Of a stretch of DNA of 61,270 bases, positions 14,055 through 22,141 are shown piece after piece; position 1 is the stretch's first letter; every line of letters begins with the position of its first letter. The stretch spans positions 1-61,270 of the forward strand of contig CANFTB010000029.1 in assembly GCA_947449735.1 (NCBI GenBank). Direction: 5' to 3'. The position numbers and the translations under genes were made by a program. This stretch comes from Chthoniobacteraceae bacterium. Lineage in GTDB: Bacteria; Verrucomicrobiota; Verrucomicrobiia; Chthoniobacterales; Chthoniobacteraceae. The notes beneath the pieces were generated by a model that saw nothing but the letters and a program-made list of their open reading frames with translations, made no database searches and was not told the origin of the DNA.

Positions 14055-14235
14055 AGGTTTGTGCAGTGCTGGCGATCCGTGTGAAATACACACAGGTCTC
14101 CTGCTAATCCCGACGAGCGGGCCGAGAAGTTTGCGGCTGGCGACCAAATTTGCAACCTATTTCCATGCCACTGGCAAAAAAAATGCAAAAAATTACGCCC
14201 CGCCCCCCCGCTCTCCAGCCGGCTCCCTTGGCAGC
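14055..14235 (-). promoter_or_regulatory. Leader region of the rplAJL-rpoBC operon
   Basis: The 181 bp between the GH16 stop and rplA must hold the operon promoter if rplA is the first gene. The minus strand carries TTGCAT and TTGCCA in an A/T-rich patch (plus 14170-14195), but I could not fix a good -10 box. A small hairpin with arms GTGTG/CACAC (14080-14094) sits in the leader about 25 nt before the start. It could take part in L1 autoregulation, but I do not see a clear copy of the 23S L1 site. Confidence 0.3.
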
Positions 14236-15105
14236 TCACCGTTTCACGACCTCGGGGCGCGTCCAAACCCGGACGTAATCAATTTCAAAAAAATTCGGAA
14301 ACACCGTCGCCGCATCGGGTTCCCCCGAAGGCCCAATCCGGCTGCTCACCCCGTTGCTTAAAATGACGTACATCGGAACCTTCGGCACATAGGCCCCTGC
14401 CACCTCGCGCTTGACCACGCCGTTTTGAATCCAAAGCGCCCGTCCCTCGGTCCAAAGCAACCCGTACGTGTTCCATTTTCCCTCGAAATCCACGTCGTTG
14501 TTCCCTCCGCTGTCCCAGTTGATCTCCGGAAAATCTCCATAGCACAGCCCTAGGTGCATCAAACGCCTCCCCGCATAGTACTCAGCAATGTCGAACTCCG
14601 GAGGCCAATGGTGCCCCTGAGGCATCAGCCAGAAACACGGCCACGCCCCCTTCCCTCCCGGGAACTTCGCCCGGATCTCAATGTAGCCGTACTGAAACGA
14701 GAACCGGTCGTGGGTGGAGACCATTCCCGCGCTATAGTCGTAGACCCCCGGAGGGTTATCTCCCTCCACCGAGCGGTTGTCGGCCCGCAACCTGAGCAAA
14801 CCGTCCTCTACGAGTACATCCTCGTCGCTGAGATAGTTTAAGTAACTGTCATTGTGGTATCTGTCCCCCCACCTTCCGAAGACTTTCAAGCTGGTGCTCC
14901 ACAGGTCCAGGTCGAGGCGCCTTCCATTAAAGGCATCCTCAAGAGCAAGAGTGTAGCCCTGCGGAGGAAAAGAAAGGCCCCCGTTCTCCAGGGCTTGCAC
15001 CGCGCTTCCGTTCGCGTCTTTGAGTGCTTGGGAAGCGAACAAACAGAGTGGACCTCCCATGAAAACAACCCACCCAAGTCCGATAGCGAGCGTCATGTTA
15101 CGCAT
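14236..15105 (-). CDS. Secreted GH16 family glycoside hydrolase
   Basis: The 289-residue protein has an N-terminal signal peptide (residues about 1-25). The GH16 catalytic signature E-x-D-x-x-E is present as E170-F-D172-I-A-E175 in PPEFDIAEYY; the two glutamates act as nucleophile and acid/base. Upstream, YGYIEIRAKFPGGKGAWPCFWLMP (about 139-162) and downstream WNTYGLLWTEG are typical of laminarinase/agarase/carrageenase-type jelly rolls. GH16 enzymes cut internal beta-1,3 or beta-1,4 bonds in glucans or galactans. The exact substrate cannot be read from the sequence. The sulfatases 2-4 kb away suggest a marine or algal polysaccharide, but this is inference. Confidence 0.88.
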   Translation of the reverse strand: MRNMTLAIGLGWVVFMGGPLCLFASQALKDANGSAVQALENGGLSFPPQGYTLALEDAFNGRRLDLDLWSTSLKVFGRWGDRYHNDSYLNYLSDEDVLVEDGLLRLRADNRSVEGDNPPGVYDYSAGMVSTHDRFSFQYGYIEIRAKFPGGKGAWPCFWLMPQGHHWPPEFDIAEYYAGRRLMHLGLCYGDFPEINWDSGGNNDVDFEGKWNTYGLLWTEGRALWIQNGVVKREVAGAYVPKVPMYVILSNGVSSRIGPSGEPDAATVFPNFFEIDYVRVWTRPEVVKR

Positions 15106-15134
15106 GGCCTAAGGTTAATCCGCTGGAAAACAGA

Positions 15135-15179
15135 GTGCGATTCAATTTCAAACCCCGCCAACGCGGGAGGCAATCGCAC
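15135..15179 (-). other. Nested hairpin in the leader of the GH16 gene
   Basis: GTGCGATT (15135-15142) and AATCGCAC (15172-15179) pair perfectly. Inside them CCCGC and GCGGG form a second stem around a CAAC loop. The element lies 30-74 nt upstream of the GH16 start. No T tract follows, so it looks more like a leader structure or operator than a terminator. Confidence 0.4.
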
Positions 15180-15383
15180 TTCAAAGCCGCCCGATTGGGC
15201 TGCCAAACGAATTTTCACCGACGCTCTCGCCCGCTTCCGCTCCGGCACTTGCCCCATTTCCGCCGACAAACTATCCCTTAAGGCGGAATACGCCCGTCCC
15301 AGGGCGTGAGTAAACCGCCCGCGACACATCAGGCTTTTTACTGTTGCCAACTTCCGAATTGAAAGTACCTTTGCCGCCCCGAC

Positions 15384-15457
15384 TGCCTCATGGTGTAACG
15401 GTAGCACAGCAGATTCTGAATCTGCTTGTCTAGGTTCAAATCCTAGTGAGGCAACCA
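15384..15457 (+). tRNA. tRNA-Gln (anticodon CTG)
   Basis: Acceptor arms TGCCTCA (15384-15390) and TGAGGCA (15447-15453) pair, followed by discriminator A and an encoded CCA (15455-15457). The anticodon stem GCAGA/TCTGC holds the loop TTCTGAA, giving anticodon CTG, which reads CAG. The T arm CTAGG-TTCAAAT-CCTAG is standard. The body is 71 nt, the usual size for a class I tRNA with a short D loop. Confidence 0.94.
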
Positions 15458-15533
15458 CCTGTATCCAGCGTGGCAGTCGTTCGCAGCCGGCGTCCCCCGG
15501 CTCTGCTCCCCCGCCTTTCGATCTGCAGATTTT

Positions 15534-17141
15534 TCACCGCCGTCCGTGGTTGAAGTCAACCTCCTTCAAGACGGTCGAGGCTCCCTGGTTGTCCTGAACG
15601 AGCGTCCGAATGCAGCTCGGATCGACGGCGATCGTCGCCGCCTTCGCCTGAAAGGTGTTCCCGGAAAACACGATGTCATGCCCGTTGGGAGCAAACGTGA
15701 CAGCATCCTTCGGGGCGAACTCTCCAAGCACGAAGATGTTGTCGCGGACGATCACGGGACCGTACTTGGCTCCCGGCTCGTAAAGAGTGAAGTACAGCTC
15801 GGGAAAGGCGCCGGGAGCGGCATTCTGGTAGGCGATTCGCCCCCGCCGGGGGTCCGGGTCGTTTTTCATCGTGTTGTTTACGAACACGTTCCCAGACATG
15901 ACAAAGTTCACAGGCTGGTTGATCCACGCCCCGCGACCGCCGTTGCGGAAGGTGTTTCCGGTCATCGTCACGTCCGTGCAGCTTTTCTCGACGCTGACCA
16001 CACGACTGCCATTCGAGCCGTCCACCAAATTTCCGGTGATGGTCGCGTTCTGACAAAACTCGGCCAGAAAGAACGCGCCCATACGGCTCCCCAGTATCTG
16101 GTTATTGGAAAAGATGATGTTACGGCACTTCTGAATGTGCATCGTGTCCCCAAGCGCACTCAGCCGGCAACCCGTCACCCGCACATCGGCCGCTCCGGTG
16201 ATGTCAAACGCTCCCTTTCCCGGCCCGGCTCCGGCGGGGGCATACGCAGCCCAGTAGTTGGCGAAAATGTTGTAGGCGAGGGTCCCCGAGCCTTGGCCCT
16301 CGAAGCGAATCGGCGGGCCGTCCGCCTTTTCCGAAATCTTGAGGTAGGAGCGCGTGGATTCGACGATGAAATACTGGCGTCCCCGGACGATGTTTTTGGG
16401 GAGCGCGTCGCCCATGAAGGTGAGCGCCTGATTCGGTTCCTCACTGCGGCTGACAGCCAGAGGGTTGTTGGTGTTGTCAAATTCGACCAGTTCGCCGGTC
16501 ATAGAGACTTCGCGCATCAAATCGGTCCGGAAGTACCGCCTGGCCCGTTCCACCTCCCATCGGGAATAGGACTCTGGAAAGGTGAGGATCTGCCACAGGT
16601 ATCCATAATCCCACATGAACTTCCCGCTTCGCAACAGAGTGCAGCTTTCCAACGCCACCCGCTCGGCGGGGGCAATCACCTGACTCTCACCCTTAGAAAG
16701 CCCGTGCACTCCGATCACGGCGGCAGCCATGCCGTTCGACTTCACGTCGCGAAACAGAATGTCGTGTGTCCCACCGGGTTTGGTTGTGGTGATCTCAATG
16801 CCCTTCGTGTTGGCGGACGGCTCCCATGTATTGCGCTCCTGCGCCGGATCAAAAACGTGTCCGACAAACTCGCCGCCATGCCACTCAAGGTAGGCGATGT
16901 CACTGCCCGCGAACAAAACCAGATGGGCCTTTCCTGGCAAGGTTTCCGGCAGAATGAAGCGCGCCCCGTGGGCACGTACTTCCATGTTTGAAGCCAGCGG
17001 GATGGGGACGCCTCCATCAAGATGGTAGTCGCCCGCAGGAACAGTCACGATGCCGCCCTTACGGAACAAGCCGTCTAAAACAGCAGAATCATCCGCCAGG
17101 GCGGTTCCGGCGATCAGACAGGACAAAAGAAGCACTCTCAT
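15534..17141 (-). CDS. Secreted right-handed parallel beta-helix protein
   Basis: I start at MRVLLLSCLIAGTALADD (17141), which gives a clean signal peptide and 535 residues; a longer reading adds 16 residues that would bury it. The body is full of short N-x-[IF]-x-G repeats, such as NIIFSNNQILGSRMGAFF, NATITGNLVDGSN, DVTMTGNTFRNGG and NFVMSGNVFVNN, the rung pattern of pectate-lyase-like beta helices. No catalytic motif of a named polysaccharide lyase or GH28 enzyme is evident. Next to sulfatases and a GH16 enzyme it may bind or cleave a polysaccharide, but the substrate is unknown. Confidence 0.8.
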   Translation of the reverse strand: MRVLLLSCLIAGTALADDSAVLDGLFRKGGIVTVPAGDYHLDGGVPIPLASNMEVRAHGARFILPETLPGKAHLVLFAGSDIAYLEWHGGEFVGHVFDPAQERNTWEPSANTKGIEITTTKPGGTHDILFRDVKSNGMAAAVIGVHGLSKGESQVIAPAERVALESCTLLRSGKFMWDYGYLWQILTFPESYSRWEVERARRYFRTDLMREVSMTGELVEFDNTNNPLAVSRSEEPNQALTFMGDALPKNIVRGRQYFIVESTRSYLKISEKADGPPIRFEGQGSGTLAYNIFANYWAAYAPAGAGPGKGAFDITGAADVRVTGCRLSALGDTMHIQKCRNIIFSNNQILGSRMGAFFLAEFCQNATITGNLVDGSNGSRVVSVEKSCTDVTMTGNTFRNGGRGAWINQPVNFVMSGNVFVNNTMKNDPDPRRGRIAYQNAAPGAFPELYFTLYEPGAKYGPVIVRDNIFVLGEFAPKDAVTFAPNGHDIVFSGNTFQAKAATIAVDPSCIRTLVQDNQGASTVLKEVDFNHGRR

Positions 17142-17315
17142 GCCGAAGGGTACTACCGGGCACACTGATGCACCCACGACAAAAAGCATGAGAAATGCGA
17201 CACCGCCGCGAGGGAGCGGCGCATTAACCCCCTAACCTCAGACCCTAAAATTCCGGCAACACCGACAAGCCTGGGGTGTTCCATTGCTCGCAGGAGGATT
17301 CCCCGGACGATCCAT

Positions 17316-19172
17316 TCACTTTGCTGACTCAAAGCCCCAGGTCTTGCCCTCACTCCCCTGCCCCTTGAGCCTGATGGACTGCACCTCGGACACCTGCCCT
17401 GTCTTCGGCGGACTCACACGGATGTGGAGGATGGTCTCCTTCTCAGGCAACTCCACCTCAACATCCTCCCACTGTCCGGAAGCCGGCCATTGAAAGGAGG
17501 CCGTTTGCTGCGGCTCGAACGACGCGCTCTTAGTCCGCCAGGTCACCGAACCGACCCCGGCCGCTCCCGCACCGGCGCGCACACGCAAAGCCACCTTCAC
17601 CGGTCCGCGCAGGTCGAGGTCGCTGTTTGTAATAAAAGTGCGCACGTTGGGGGCCGCCTTTGCATCAGGCGTGATCACAAGCGCCCCCGTCGAAGTCGCG
17701 AGGCTACCGTTGCGGCACACCCACCCCTGCACGCTCCCCTCCTCTGCTTTCCGGGCCTTGAGTAGAGAGGCTTCCGCCTTCGCAGAAATCTCGTGCTCGG
17801 AAAAAAGCGTCTCATGGTGCCTGTCGAGCGTCTCGGGAAGCCCGGGCGGTTTGAGACCCGCAGCCCACTCCTTCAAACGCCCCTCGAGACGGGCGGCGAC
17901 GTCGGGCTTCTCCGAAAGCAGGTTCTTCCCCAGGTGCTCCCCCTCGGGAACCGTCACGTCAAAGAGCATCCGCTCACGGTCCCCAAGCCGGATCAACTTG
18001 TAGGGATACTCCAAAACGGCAGCCTGCGAACCCCAGCGCCAGAACAACCTCTCGTGGGGCGCATCCTGCCGCTCCCCCTTCAGGAAAGGCATCAGGTTGA
18101 CCCCGTCCAGTGCCGGATCCGCCGGCTGGCCCGCGAGCGCACTGGCGGTGGCTGCCACGTCAAAGCTGATGACCGGGTGCTCATAGTCGACCCCCGACGG
18201 GAGCGTGCCTGGCCAGGCGGCGACAAAGGGAACGCGAATCCCACCTTCGCTCAACATCCCCTTCTGTCCGCGCATGGGAAGGTTTAGTGATCCGTTCCAA
18301 GCTTCCCCCAGCGGCGCCCCGTTGTCGGAGATGAAGAAGATCAGAGTGTTCTGCTCCTGTCCCATTTCACGGAGTTTGGCGCGTATCTGACCCAGACCGT
18401 CGTCCATGGCGGCGATCATCGATAGCGCCATCCGGCGCTCTAGCGGCAGGTCCTTGGGGGTCTTTGAAAACCAGGGCTCCGGAGAGTCTAGCGGCACATG
18501 CGGCGCGTACCAGGCGAGGTACAGGAACCACGGGTTTCCGGGCTGCGCGGAGCGCCTCTGCAAAAAGGAAAGCGCGGCATCCGTCTGCACCAGCACCCGA
18601 AAGCGCTCATCCTTCACCAGATGGGGCGCGTCGGGAAACGGCGTCCCCGCGAGGTCGTGCGAGGCAAAAAACTGCTTCAGTTCACCCCTCCAGTACTCAT
18701 CGAAACCCTGCCTGTGAGGGAAAAACTCGGGGTCGACCCTCAGTTCCTTTTTGGCGCCGGCCATGTTCACCAGATCCAAGTGCCACTTCCCCACCTGCCC
18801 TGTGACGTACCCGGCGGATTTCAAACGCTCGGCGATTGTGACCTCACCATGCGGCAGGGGCCCCTTGTTGTTGTCCTCGACACCGAAGCGCTGCTGGTAG
18901 CGCCCGCTCAGCAGACCGGCGCGCGAAGGTACGCACTGGGGCGCACTCACGTAACCGCGCGTAAAACGGACGCCGTCGCGGGCCAGTTGGTCGATGTTGG
19001 GAGTCTGGATGTTGGGATCCGCCTTCTGGACTCCGAGGTCGGCCCAGCCGTGGTCGTCCGTGTAAATCAACAGGATGTTCGGTCGGGGGGCGGTGGCGGC
19101 GGCGGCGGGAAGCTCCGCAATGGACAACAAACTGCACAGGAAGATCCAAGCGGAGGAACGGGTGGTGTTCAT
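17316..19172 (-). CDS. Secreted S1-type sulfatase with extra C-terminal module
   Basis: The 618-residue protein has a signal peptide (about 1-26). The sulfatase core starts PRPNILLIYTDDHGWADLG, with metal-binding D39/D40. The maturation motif C80-V-P-S-R84 is the site where Cys is converted to formylglycine, and GKWHL follows at about residue 130. The core ends near residue 470. Residues about 480-618 form an added module (GWVCRNGSL ... GFESAK) that resembles the C-terminal part of the neighbouring divergent sulfatase. The substrate is probably a sulfated polysaccharide. An anaerobic or aerobic maturase must be encoded elsewhere; none is in the window. Confidence 0.9.
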   Translation of the reverse strand: MNTTRSSAWIFLCSLLSIAELPAAAATAPRPNILLIYTDDHGWADLGVQKADPNIQTPNIDQLARDGVRFTRGYVSAPQCVPSRAGLLSGRYQQRFGVEDNNKGPLPHGEVTIAERLKSAGYVTGQVGKWHLDLVNMAGAKKELRVDPEFFPHRQGFDEYWRGELKQFFASHDLAGTPFPDAPHLVKDERFRVLVQTDAALSFLQRRSAQPGNPWFLYLAWYAPHVPLDSPEPWFSKTPKDLPLERRMALSMIAAMDDGLGQIRAKLREMGQEQNTLIFFISDNGAPLGEAWNGSLNLPMRGQKGMLSEGGIRVPFVAAWPGTLPSGVDYEHPVISFDVAATASALAGQPADPALDGVNLMPFLKGERQDAPHERLFWRWGSQAAVLEYPYKLIRLGDRERMLFDVTVPEGEHLGKNLLSEKPDVAARLEGRLKEWAAGLKPPGLPETLDRHHETLFSEHEISAKAEASLLKARKAEEGSVQGWVCRNGSLATSTGALVITPDAKAAPNVRTFITNSDLDLRGPVKVALRVRAGAGAAGVGSVTWRTKSASFEPQQTASFQWPASGQWEDVEVELPEKETILHIRVSPPKTGQVSEVQSIRLKGQGSEGKTWGFESAK

Positions 19173-19379
19173 GAAATTCAGGTTCTTTAGGGGAGGGAAT
19201 CAGTCCGGCAGGGTGTGTTTTGAAACCCGAGGGATCGCGAGTGTTGCGGGCGACGCACTGGCTCCGCAGCGACGCTCTCCTTGTCCGCGCAGCACAGCCA
19301 GCCCGAAACCATTCCGAGCAACCTTTCCATCCCGCCGGTTTTTAACCCGCTCACGCACGGGCCATCCCGTTTTTTTTCC
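19173..19379. promoter_or_regulatory. Divergent promoter region between two sulfatase genes
   Basis: This 207 bp gap separates two sulfatase genes pointing away from each other, so it should hold both promoters. I could not assign -35/-10 pairs with confidence. At 19357-19377 the plus strand has ACGGG-CCAT-CCCGT followed by seven more Ts, directly before the start codon of the plus-strand sulfatase. Confidence 0.4.
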
Positions 19380-21335
19380 ATGACCCAAAAAACTCCCCGC
19401 CTGAGGGCCGCGCTTCTGAAGTTCGCCCCGCTCTTCCTCGCACTCGTACCCCTAGCCGCTCACGCGGCCGAACCCGCCAGGCCGAACGTCATTTTCATTC
19501 TCGCGGACGACCTCGGCGCCCACGACATCGCCTGTCTGGGAAGCACGTTCTACGAGACCCCCAATCTGGACCGACTCGCCAAACGCGGCGCCCGCTTCCC
19601 AAACGCCTACGCAGCCAGCCCCCTCTGCTCCCCCACCCGCTCGAGCATTCTAACGGGACAGTATCCCGCCCGCATCGGCATCACCGCGCCCGTCTGCCAC
19701 CTGCCCGCCCTGCAGCTGGAGAAAAAACTCGAAGCCGGCGGGCCAAAAACCCGGGTCCTCGTGGCCGACAGCATCACCCGGCTGAGCACCGACTACCACA
19801 CCCTCGCGGAAAGCCTGAAGGAGTCCGGCTACGCCACCGCCCATTTTGGGAAGTGGCACCTCGGACACAACCGGGAGAAGAACTCCGAGGACCGCTACGA
19901 ACCCAAGGATCAAGGGTTCGACTGTGACTTCCCCCACGCCCCTAAGGCCGCCGGCCCCGGCCCCAGCTACCTCGCCCCCTGGGGATTCATCAAGGATCCC
20001 GAAATCACGGACGAGGTGGGCAAACACATCGAGGACCGGATGTCGACCGAGGCGGCGAAGTACATCGAGGCCCACAAGGACCAGCCGTTTTACATGAACT
20101 ACTGGGCCTATTCGGTGCACTCCCCGTGGAACGCCCGCGCCGATTACCTCGAATATTTCAAATCCAAGGCCGAGCCAAAGAATCCCCAGCACAACGCCCT
20201 CTATGCCGCGATGGTCAAAAGTCTGGACGACGGAGTCGGACGGATTCTGGACGCGGTCGACGCCAGCGGCATCGCCGACCGCACGATCATCGTCTTTTTC
20301 TCAGACAACGGCGGGTACGCGTATCCGCCGAAGAACACGAACCCCGAGGGCTACTCGGACATCCCGGCGACGAGCAACCTGCCGTTGCGCAGCGGCAAGG
20401 CCTCCCTTTACGAAGGCGGCACAAGGGAGCCGTTCTTCCTGGTGTGGCCGGGCAAGGTCCAGGCGGCCACGGCGAACCCAATGCTGTTTCAAAGCACCGA
20501 CTTTTATCCCACGCTTTTGAGCATGTGCGGCCTCAAACCGCGGCCCGGTCTGAAGCTGGACGGCTACGACCAATCGAAGGCGTTCACGGGCGAGGTTTCG
20601 CAGCGCGACCGGGTGTTCTGCCACTTCCCGCACGGGGGACTCGGCTCCAGCGAACACATGCCGGGGTTTTATCCGGGAACCTATGTGCGAAAGGGCGACT
20701 ACAAACTGATCCGGTTCTACGCCATGAACCCCGACGGTTCGGACACGCTGGAGCTTTACAACCTCAAGCAGGACGAGGGGGAATCCAAAAACCTCGCAGA
20801 AGAGAAGCCCGAGCTGACGAGGGAACTCAACGGCCTCATCTCCGACTTTCTGAAGGACACCGAGGCGGTGGTGCCGAAATTAAACCCGAAATACTCGGCC
20901 ACTCCCGCGGCGGCGGCCTCCAAACCGGCGGCCGCCGACCCCCTGCTCGGCTGGAAAAACCGCAACTGCGAAGCCACCGTCAAGGACGGTATCCTGCGCG
21001 TTTCTGGGAAGGGACCGGCCCCCTTCCTCGGAGTTGGCAGCCAGTTGAAAGGACCGGCGAAGCTGGCGTTCCGGATGCGTTTTTCAGAAGCCAAGGGCCC
21101 TTCCGAGGGGCACGTCGACCTGCTTCCGCAGCAGGCAGCGGGAGCCGCCGGCGAAATGAAAACGTTTCCATACAAACTCGGTTCCGGCGAGTGGCAGGAG
21201 GTTACCGTCGACCTGCCGGAAAAGGCGCCCACGTCCATCCTTCGACTCTACCTCCCGGCAGAAAAACAAGAGGTGGAAATCGACTGGGTGGAACTCCGGC
21301 CGCAGGGAGGGAAGCCCCAGCGCTGGGATTACTAG
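19380..21335 (+). CDS. Secreted S1-type sulfatase with extra C-terminal module
   Basis: I chose the start at 19380 (MTQKTPRLRAALLK), which gives a good signal peptide ending at AHAA and 651 residues; an upstream reading from 19281 adds 33 unlikely residues. Core features are RPNVIFILADDLGAHD with D43/D44, the formylglycine motif C83-S-P-T-R87 followed by SSILTGQYPARIG, GKWHLG, and FFSDNGG. A linker rich in Ala and Lys at about 535-550 leads to a C-terminal module (LGWKNRNCEATV ... WVELRPQGG) related to that of the divergent sulfatase. It resembles arylsulfatase A or N-acetylglucosamine/galactosamine sulfatases; the substrate is not determinable. Confidence 0.9.
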   Translation: MTQKTPRLRAALLKFAPLFLALVPLAAHAAEPARPNVIFILADDLGAHDIACLGSTFYETPNLDRLAKRGARFPNAYAASPLCSPTRSSILTGQYPARIGITAPVCHLPALQLEKKLEAGGPKTRVLVADSITRLSTDYHTLAESLKESGYATAHFGKWHLGHNREKNSEDRYEPKDQGFDCDFPHAPKAAGPGPSYLAPWGFIKDPEITDEVGKHIEDRMSTEAAKYIEAHKDQPFYMNYWAYSVHSPWNARADYLEYFKSKAEPKNPQHNALYAAMVKSLDDGVGRILDAVDASGIADRTIIVFFSDNGGYAYPPKNTNPEGYSDIPATSNLPLRSGKASLYEGGTREPFFLVWPGKVQAATANPMLFQSTDFYPTLLSMCGLKPRPGLKLDGYDQSKAFTGEVSQRDRVFCHFPHGGLGSSEHMPGFYPGTYVRKGDYKLIRFYAMNPDGSDTLELYNLKQDEGESKNLAEEKPELTRELNGLISDFLKDTEAVVPKLNPKYSATPAAAASKPAAADPLLGWKNRNCEATVKDGILRVSGKGPAPFLGVGSQLKGPAKLAFRMRFSEAKGPSEGHVDLLPQQAAGAAGEMKTFPYKLGSGEWQEVTVDLPEKAPTSILRLYLPAEKQEVEIDWVELRPQGGKPQRWDY

Positions 21336-21403
21336 ACGAAACTAAGCAAGAGGCCCCCGGGCTGGAGCGAATGCACCGTCCCAACAGGCGGGATGACAGG
21401 ACC

Positions 21404-21994
21404 CTATTTTTTCACCACCCGCCAGAGCACTTCGTTTTTCTCCATGAACCAAGGGATCCACGGCGGATCGTAAAAAGCAAACTCGGGCTGCCCTTCGAGC
21501 TTCCAACCGGAAGACTCCAACGCCGCCCGGATCTCCGACACCGCTTTCTCCCTGCCCTTGGAACGCCTGCCGCTCATCCTGAGGGTCGCGTAGGTGCCCG
21601 CCGGACGGGTCTCGATGCGGACCGCAGCATCCAGGGGCGCGGGAGCCTCCCCGGACTTCATGTTGGCGGGCATCACAAAAGCCATGGCCTCTGAAGCGCC
21701 CTCCCCCCGGTATAGAACCGGAGTCGTCATCGGGATGGGCTGGGATGCCGCGTTCCCCTTGGTGATGAAGCGGAACAACCGCATAAAGCTGCCGTCACGC
21801 CCTTCGTTCTCCAGGCGCGTGGGTGTCTGCGCCAGCACAAGGGCTGGATACTCGCGGATTTCCACGCGCTCCAAGCGGGATTGCACGGTGTACGCGGGGG
21901 TCTTGTAACCTGCGCGGCTAAAGGCGCATCCCGCCAGGTAAAGAGCCGCGACAGTCGGCACCGCCACCAAGGTCCATTTTGCCAGAGGGCTCAT
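21404..21994 (-). CDS. SOUL family haem-binding-like lipoprotein
   Basis: The start at MSPLAKWTLVAVPTV (21994) gives 196 residues with a lipoprotein signal ending in LAGC. A reading from 22045 would add 17 residues. The domain begins YTVQSRLERVEIREYPALVLAQT and continues with MTTPVLYRG and MAFVMPANM, which are characteristic of the SOUL/HBP family. Members bind haem or other tetrapyrroles, or have lost that ability. Its stop faces the stop of the plus-strand sulfatase, with no operon partners. Confidence 0.82.
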   Translation of the reverse strand: MSPLAKWTLVAVPTVAALYLAGCAFSRAGYKTPAYTVQSRLERVEIREYPALVLAQTPTRLENEGRDGSFMRLFRFITKGNAASQPIPMTTPVLYRGEGASEAMAFVMPANMKSGEAPAPLDAAVRIETRPAGTYATLRMSGRRSKGREKAVSEIRAALESSGWKLEGQPEFAFYDPPWIPWFMEKNEVLWRVVKK

Positions 21995-22141
21995 ATTTTT
22001 AGAATACCCCGTCAATCTCCGGCGTAAACCACGGAAAACACCCACGCAAAAAGAGCTTCTCGTTACCCCTCCGCCTTGGGATTGTCTTCCCCTAGCCCCG
22101 CGCCGTCCCCTGGCGCCTCAAGCAAAACCCCACCAGACCGT

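Noticed and set aside
15093..15458. Minus-strand reading frame of 121 codons beginning MVASLGFEPRQADSE
   Set aside because: It is the antisense translation of tRNA-Gln plus its upstream region, a well-known false gene pattern. The tRNA explains it fully.
20126..21694. Long plus-strand frame overlapping the second sulfatase in another frame
   Set aside because: It is Arg/Gly/Pro-rich shadow translation of GC-rich coding DNA; the sulfatase frame has all family motifs.
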